DNA of 19,313 nucleotides from an uncultured Eubacterium sp. (GTDB lineage Bacteria; Bacillota; Clostridia; Oscillospirales; Acutalibacteraceae), in NCBI GenBank assembly GCA_902462495.1, contig CABQCC010000021.1, forward strand, positions 1 to 19,313, given 5' to 3'. A program made the translations under genes and the position numbers. Below, one piece after another: positions 15,814-19,313 of this stretch; positions within the stretch are counted from its first letter, which is position 1, and each line of letters opens with the position of its first letter. Below the pieces are notes generated by a model that was not told the DNA's origin, did not search any database, and worked only from the letters and a program-made list of their open reading frames with translations.

Positions 15814-17100
15814 TTATTTGCTTTGTTCTGCTCTGATTTCCGCAGCTGATTTGTTATAAATTAAATCCTGCAACTGTTCTTTATTTTTATCAACATCAAT
15901 AGTAATAACACTTGCACCGCCGATATTTGCATAATTCCAAGTGCCGTCAAACGGAACACGAACCTCTGCCATATCACTGAGGCACGGAAGTGCCTTTATG
16001 CCGGCAGAAATTATCTTTGCCTTTGAAAGATTGGTCTGGATATACGGTGCCGCTTTTGATGCCATCATAGCAAGCTTAACAGGATTTGCGGATTTTACGC
16101 TCTTGAGAATTGCCTGCATAACAGTTCTTTGACGGTAAGCACGCATAAAATCGGTGTCAATCTTTCTTATTCTGCAATAAGCAAGAGCCTGTTCGCCCGT
16201 TAATTTGTACTTGCCTGCGTCAAGCTTGACATTGCCGTATCTGCCCTTGTGAGAGGTTACTTCTTTGGCTTCTTTTTCGGTTACTTCAACCTCTACACCG
16301 CCAATGCTGTCAACAAGCACCTTGAACATTTCAAAATCGGCAACGACATATCCGTCAATATCTATTCCGAAATTATACTCGATAGTATCAACAACACCGT
16401 TGTAGCCGTCATACTGACAGGAGGCATTAAGTCTTTGCTTTTTGTCAACGCACGGAATGTACACCCAAGTGTCACGCAAAAACGAAATCATTTTTATGCA
16501 GTTATGTGCCTTATCAATAGAAATAAGCATCATTGAATCGGAACGGGAAGCGGTGTCGTCCTTTGGATTGCGAGCGTCAACACCGAGCAAAAGAATATTT
16601 GTTACGCTTGACGAACGAGCCAAATCCGATTTGCTGACATACTGATTTTTGCGAGTGTCGTCATAAGTGACTTTGCCCATAGCGTTGCCGACAAAACAGC
16701 CTGCACCGATAATCAATGCAAGAATAACAGCTAAAATGGCTCTAAAAATATTTTTTGCTTTATTCGGTCTTGAGCCGTTTCGTCTTTTACGGCGAGGAGA
16801 TCGGGTTGTTTCCCGTCTTTGGCGTGCTCTTTCCTCATTTTCTTTGCGTCTTTTGGCATCCTCATCAAGATAAACCTGTGGCACAAAGCCGTCTGCACTT
16901 TGGCGGTTTGAGCGTTTCGGCTCATCAAGTTCTTGCATAAAAGCGTCCAAATCGTAATCCGCCGTGTTTTGATTATCGATAATTTCATCGTCAAAATCAG
17001 AAACATTGAAATAATCCTCATCAACGGGAACGCTTCTGTCTCTTTGGTCATTATCTATTCTTTTTTTAGGGTTAAAGCCCTCTTTATCAAAGCGAGGCAT
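15814..17100 (-). CDS. LytR-CpsA-Psr (LCP) family glycopolymer transferase
   Basis: The 428-residue membrane protein belongs to the family that attaches teichoic acids or capsular polymers from lipid carriers to peptidoglycan on the outer face. One transmembrane helix lies at about 118-140, preceded by positively charged residues. The extracellular LCP domain has Asp175 in LLGVDAR, Arg186 and Asp188 in SRSDSMML, Arg209-Asp210 in SFLRDTWVYIP, and YCRIRKIDTDFMRAYRQRTV, which match the pyrophosphate/metal-binding residues. The N-terminal cytoplasmic tail is unusually long (about 117 residues): acidic up to about 60, then strongly basic (RRKRR near 103-107). GGAAGG precedes the ATG at 17100. The tandem TagF-like genes in the window make plausible partner polymers, but no direct link is shown. 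Confidence 0.92.
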   Translation of the reverse strand: MPRFDKEGFNPKKRIDNDQRDRSVPVDEDYFNVSDFDDEIIDNQNTADYDLDAFMQELDEPKRSNRQSADGFVPQVYLDEDAKRRKENEERARQRRETTRSPRRKRRNGSRPNKAKNIFRAILAVILALIIGAGCFVGNAMGKVTYDDTRKNQYVSKSDLARSSSVTNILLLGVDARNPKDDTASRSDSMMLISIDKAHNCIKMISFLRDTWVYIPCVDKKQRLNASCQYDGYNGVVDTIEYNFGIDIDGYVVADFEMFKVLVDSIGGVEVEVTEKEAKEVTSHKGRYGNVKLDAGKYKLTGEQALAYCRIRKIDTDFMRAYRQRTVMQAILKSVKSANPVKLAMMASKAAPYIQTNLSKAKIISAGIKALPCLSDMAEVRVPFDGTWNYANIGGASVITIDVDKNKEQLQDLIYNKSAAEIRAEQSK

Positions 17101-17141
17101 ACGAACACCCTTCCTTTATTTTAGAATTCTTATTTTAATTA

Positions 17142-17170
17142 AGTGTACACCATATTAATTATATTTTCAA
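17142..17170 (-). promoter_or_regulatory. Sigma-A promoter of the LCP gene
   Basis: On the minus strand, TTGAAA (17170-17165), a 17-bp spacer and TACACT (17147-17142) are present. The predicted start is near 17135, about 35 nt before the ATG. Its -35 lies only 16 bp from the -35 of the divergent rnpB promoter. Confidence 0.7.
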
Positions 17171-17186
17171 CTTTTTTTATTTAATG

Positions 17187-17215
17187 TTGCATTTTGGTTC
17201 GGAATAATTTATTAT
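17187..17215 (+). promoter_or_regulatory. Sigma-A promoter of rnpB
   Basis: TTGCAT (17187-17192), a 17-bp spacer and TATTAT (17210-17215) place transcription start at about 17222. This coincides with the 5' strand of helix P1 of the RNase P RNA, which supports both calls. Confidence 0.8.
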
Positions 17216-17221
17216 ATAAGA

Positions 17222-17550
17222 TAGAGTTGTCCAGACGGTTGCGTAGTCTTTGACTATGAGGAAAGTCCGAGCAGCACAGAGCAGGATAACGGCTAACGGC
17301 CGCCGAGGGTGACCTTAGGGAAAGTGCAACAGAAATAAACCGCCGTTTTTACGGTAAGGGTGGAAAGGCGAGGTAAGAGCTCACCGAGAGAGTGGAGACA
17401 TTCTCTGCCATGTAAACCCTATCCGCTGCAACACCGACCGGAGAGTTGGTTGCTCGCCACATAACTCCGACGGGTGGCTTGAGCAAGGTGGCAACATCTT
17501 GTCGAGATAGATAATCGTCCACGACAGAACTCGGCTTACGGACAACTCTG
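17222..17550 (+). ncRNA. rnpB: RNase P RNA, bacterial class A
   Basis: This is the catalytic RNA that trims the 5' leader of pre-tRNAs. Conserved blocks appear in the right order: GAGGAAAGTCCGAGC, AGGGTGACCTTAGGGAAAGT, GCAACAGAAATAAACCGCC, GGTAAGGGTGGAAAGGCG, AGGTAAGAGCTCACCG, and near the 3' end CCACGACAGAACTCGGCTTACG. Helix P1 is AGAGTTGTCC (17223-17232) paired with GGACAACTCT (17540-17549). CCGAG (17267-17271) is complementary to CTCGG (17530-17534). A compensating change from the more usual CCGGG/CCCGG supports a functional RNA. At about 328 nt it is compact but normal for class A. Ends are set by P1 and the promoter and may be off by a few bases. Confidence 0.95.
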
Positions 17551-17551
17551 C

Positions 17552-17569
17552 TATTAAAAAATCTTAATA
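17552..17569 (+). other. Hairpin just after rnpB, without a U-tract
   Basis: TATTAA (17552-17557) and TTAATA (17564-17569) form a perfect 6-bp AT stem with a 6-nt loop, with a possible TGC/GCA extension. No T-run follows, so it does not look like a standard terminator. The rnpB transcript may be processed here or may read through toward the kinase gene 58 nt downstream. Confidence 0.35.
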
Positions 17570-17627
17570 TCAGCACAAGCAAGACAAACAAGGACAAAAC
17601 ATTTTAGCATATAAAGGGGTAAATATT

Positions 17628-18647
17628 ATGCAAAATTATGTAACATTTGATATGTCAAAGCCGCTTGATTTTATACCAATCGGCAGAATTGCAATTGACT
17701 TTAATCCAACGGATATGTACAGACCGTTGTCTGAATCGGCAAACTTCAACAAATATGTCGGCGGTTCACCTGCAAACATTGCTGTTGGTTTGGCAAGGCT
17801 CGGCTGCAAGGTTGGATTTTGCAGTTGTGTAAGTGATGACCAATTCGGCGACTATGTGGTTGATTATTTTGAAAAAGAAGGCATTGACACTTCCAAAATC
17901 ACAAGGGCAAAGAACGGCGAAAAAATCGGTCTTACCTTTACCGAAATTCTTTCAAAGGAAAGTTCATCAATCCTTATGTACAGGGATAATGTTGCGGATT
18001 TTTGCCTTGACCCTGCCGACATTGACGAGGAATACATTGCATCTGCAAAGGCAATAGTTATCAGCGGTACGGCACTTGCAAAAAGTCCGTCAAGAGAGGC
18101 TTGCCTCAAAGCTATGATGCTTGCGAAGAAAAATAACACAAGAATTGTTTTTGACATAGATTACAGAGAATACACCTGGAAAAGCAAGGACGAAATTGCT
18201 GTATATTACAGCATCGTTGCCCAAAATGCCGACATCATTATGGGAAGCCGTGAGGAATTTGACCTCACAGAAGGTATTATCGGTGTTAAAGGCAGTGACC
18301 CTGAATCCGCAAAATATTGGCAGAGTTTCGGTGCGTCAATCTGCGTAATCAAGCACGGCAAGGACGGTTCAACAGCATACACAAATGACGGCAAGTTCTA
18401 CAACATCAAGCCATTCCCTGCTATTATGCTCAAAGGCTTTGGCGGTGGCGACGGCTACGGTTCATCGTTCCTTTACAGCTTGCTTCAAGGCAAAGACATT
18501 ATTGACTGCCTTGAATTCGGCTCTGCTTCGGCAAGCATATTGATTTCATCACACAGTTGTTCGGACGCTATGCCGTCTGCACTTCAGGTTGAAGAATTCA
18601 TCAAAAAATCAAAAGAACAGTACGGCGAAATGGTAGCCCGTGCATAA
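17628..18647 (+). CDS. iolC: PfkB-family kinase, IolC-like (5-dehydro-2-deoxygluconokinase-like)
   Basis: The 339-residue cytoplasmic sugar kinase is of the ribokinase fold. IolC phosphorylates 5-dehydro-2-deoxy-D-gluconate in myo-inositol breakdown. The N-terminus resembles IolC: IPIGRIAIDFNP, RPLSESANFNKYVGGSPANI (the GG sugar-binding motif), ISGTALAKSPSREA, FDIDYREYTWKSKDE and GSREEFDL. The C-terminal ATP/catalytic motif is GFGGGDGYGSSFLYSL with Asp275 as the likely base, where most family members have GAGD. AAAGGGGT (17613-17620) precedes the ATG at 17628. No other iol gene is visible, so the substrate may differ from that of classical IolC; the symbol is by similarity only. I found no convincing promoter between rnpB and this gene. 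Confidence 0.82.
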   Translation: MQNYVTFDMSKPLDFIPIGRIAIDFNPTDMYRPLSESANFNKYVGGSPANIAVGLARLGCKVGFCSCVSDDQFGDYVVDYFEKEGIDTSKITRAKNGEKIGLTFTEILSKESSSILMYRDNVADFCLDPADIDEEYIASAKAIVISGTALAKSPSREACLKAMMLAKKNNTRIVFDIDYREYTWKSKDEIAVYYSIVAQNADIIMGSREEFDLTEGIIGVKGSDPESAKYWQSFGASICVIKHGKDGSTAYTNDGKFYNIKPFPAIMLKGFGGGDGYGSSFLYSLLQGKDIIDCLEFGSASASILISSHSCSDAMPSALQVEEFIKKSKEQYGEMVARA

Positions 18648-18661
18648 TTAAAACCATATAA

Positions 18662-18691
18662 AAAAGAGGACTGAAACATCAGCCCTCTTTT
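18662..18691. terminator. Bidirectional rho-independent terminator between the IolC-like and EamA genes
   Basis: AAAAGAGG (18662-18669) pairs with CCTCTTTT (18684-18691), with an inner CTGA/TCAG stem separated by one mismatch and an AACA loop. A-rich and T-rich flanks let it work for both converging genes (stops at 18647 and 18696). Confidence 0.85.
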
Positions 18692-18695
18692 ATTC

Positions 18696-19109
18696 TTATA
18701 ATACCATAAACAATGTGCCTGCTGCGATGAGAATACATCCGACAAGCGACTTTGCATTGAACTCCTCGTGCAAGAAAATAAATGCAAGCACGAGAGTGAA
18801 CACAACGCTCAATTTGTCAATAGGCACAACCTTTGAAACATCGCCGATTTGGATTGCCTTGTAGTAGCAGAGCCACGAAGCACCCGTTGCAAGACCCGAA
18901 AGCACAAGGAATATCCAACTCTTTTTGCCGATATTTGTTATGCCCGACTGTGCATTTGTAACAAACACCATAAGCCACGACATACCGACAACGACCATTG
19001 TGCGAATTGCCGTTGCAAGATTTGAATCAACGCCCTCTATTCCAACCTTGGCAAGAATTGAAGTCAATGCGGCAAACACCGCAGAAAGCAATGCAAACAA
19101 CCACCACAT
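18696..19109 (-). CDS. Half-size EamA (drug/metabolite transporter superfamily) membrane protein
   Basis: The 137-residue protein is a single EamA domain with about five transmembrane segments (about 2-20, 32-51, 65-84, 95-113 and 118-137). Ordinary DMT transporters have two such domains and ten helices, so this one would have to work as a dimer. LLSAVFAALTSILAKVGI, SNLATAIRT and the end IFLHEEFNAKSLVGCILIAAGTLFMVL are typical of this short family. The frame extends to a GTG at 19118, but AGAGG (19122-19118) overlaps it and serves the ATG at 19109 with 8-nt spacing. The substrate is unknown. The gene is monocistronic and faces the IolC-like gene across a shared terminator. Confidence 0.85.
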   Translation of the reverse strand: MWWLFALLSAVFAALTSILAKVGIEGVDSNLATAIRTMVVVGMSWLMVFVTNAQSGITNIGKKSWIFLVLSGLATGASWLCYYKAIQIGDVSKVVPIDKLSVVFTLVLAFIFLHEEFNAKSLVGCILIAAGTLFMVL

Positions 19110-19129
19110 ACATTTCACCTCTTTACTTC

Positions 19130-19158
19130 ATACTACACCCATTCACATACAAAGTAAA
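19130..19158 (-). promoter_or_regulatory. Possible promoter of the EamA gene
   Basis: On the minus strand, TTTACT (19158-19153), a 17-bp spacer and TAGTAT (19135-19130) are present. The predicted start is near 19123, immediately before the ribosome binding site, giving an unusually short leader. The real promoter may therefore lie elsewhere. Confidence 0.35.
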
Positions 19159-19238
19159 GTAAAATCCCAAAACCGTTTGGCTTCGGGTTCAGACTGTCGA
19201 TAAAGTTCCTGAAACACGTCAAAACATAATAAACCTAA

Positions 19239-19293
19239 TTATGCCTCCCCTAATTGTTAGGGGAGGTGGCAACACGAAGTGTTGACGGTGGGG
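19239..19293 (-). repeat. Double-hairpin interspersed repeat, copy 2 (inverted)
   Basis: Read on the minus strand, this has the same architecture as the copy at 4552-4604: CCCCACCGTC, a first hairpin CAACAC/GTGTTG (19284-19279 with 19275-19270), then CCACCTCCCC and a second 10-bp hairpin (CCTCCCCTAA/TTAGGGGAGG, 19244-19253 with 19257-19266), ending GGGAGGCATAA. Stem sequences differ from copy 1 but pairing is kept. It lies upstream of the EamA gene, and no gene is visible from 19119 to the window end. Confidence 0.75.
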
Positions 19294-19313
19294 TTTTAAA
19301 AATGCTGTAAGTA

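Noticed and set aside
1..19313. CRISPR array, prophage, insertion sequence or toxin-antitoxin/defence module
   Set aside because: No regularly spaced repeats, transposase, integrase, phage structural or defence-type proteins are visible; all long frames belong to core metabolic or envelope families.

Overview
The window looks like chromosomal core sequence from a low-GC Gram-positive bacterium, most likely a gut-type member of the Clostridia (Oscillospirales/Ruminococcus-like). This is an inference from AT-rich intergenic DNA, AGGAGG-type ribosome binding sites, sigma-A promoters with 17-bp spacers, an Aquifex-type aconitase, a FeoA-FeoB fusion, LytR-CpsA-Psr, FemABX and TagF-like envelope proteins, and a class A RNase P RNA. 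I found no phage, transposase, CRISPR array, tRNA or 5S/16S/23S rRNA gene.

Layout. (1) 1-1934, minus: aconitase, running off the left edge, with a consensus promoter at 1998-2026. (2) 2180-4525, plus: a FeoA-FeoB ferrous iron transporter. (3) 4552-4604: a double-hairpin interspersed repeat inside a larger inverted repeat, followed by a strong promoter and a two-gene plus-strand unit made of a FemABX peptidyltransferase and an alanine-racemase-family enzyme that overlap by ATGA (4698-6808). A bidirectional terminator follows. (4) 12648 down to 6862, minus: a tight five-gene run of glyA, two tandem TagB/TagF-like phosphotransferases, a class I aminotransferase and trpS, read from one promoter at 12682-12710. 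(5) 15668 down to 12773, minus: a GH20 hexosaminidase coupled to a membrane-embedded M28 metallopeptidase, with its own promoter and terminator. (6) 17100 down to 15814, minus: an LCP-family glycopolymer transferase, whose promoter lies back to back with that of rnpB (plus, about 17222-17550). (7) 17628-18647, plus: an IolC-like PfkB sugar kinase, then a shared terminator, then a half-size EamA transporter (minus). A second copy of the double-hairpin repeat, inverted, lies at the right edge.

Much of the window serves the cell envelope: amino-acid bridge addition and racemisation, polyol-phosphate polymer synthesis, attachment of polymers to peptidoglycan, and amino-sugar and peptide recycling. 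It is mixed with housekeeping genes (aconitase, GlyA, TrpRS, RNase P RNA, Feo). I do not see a clearly new defence or mobile system. The most interesting items are the two-copy double-hairpin repeat, the FemABX-racemase pair, the tandem TagF-like genes embedded in a housekeeping operon, and the M28 peptidase with transmembrane helices inserted between its metal ligands.
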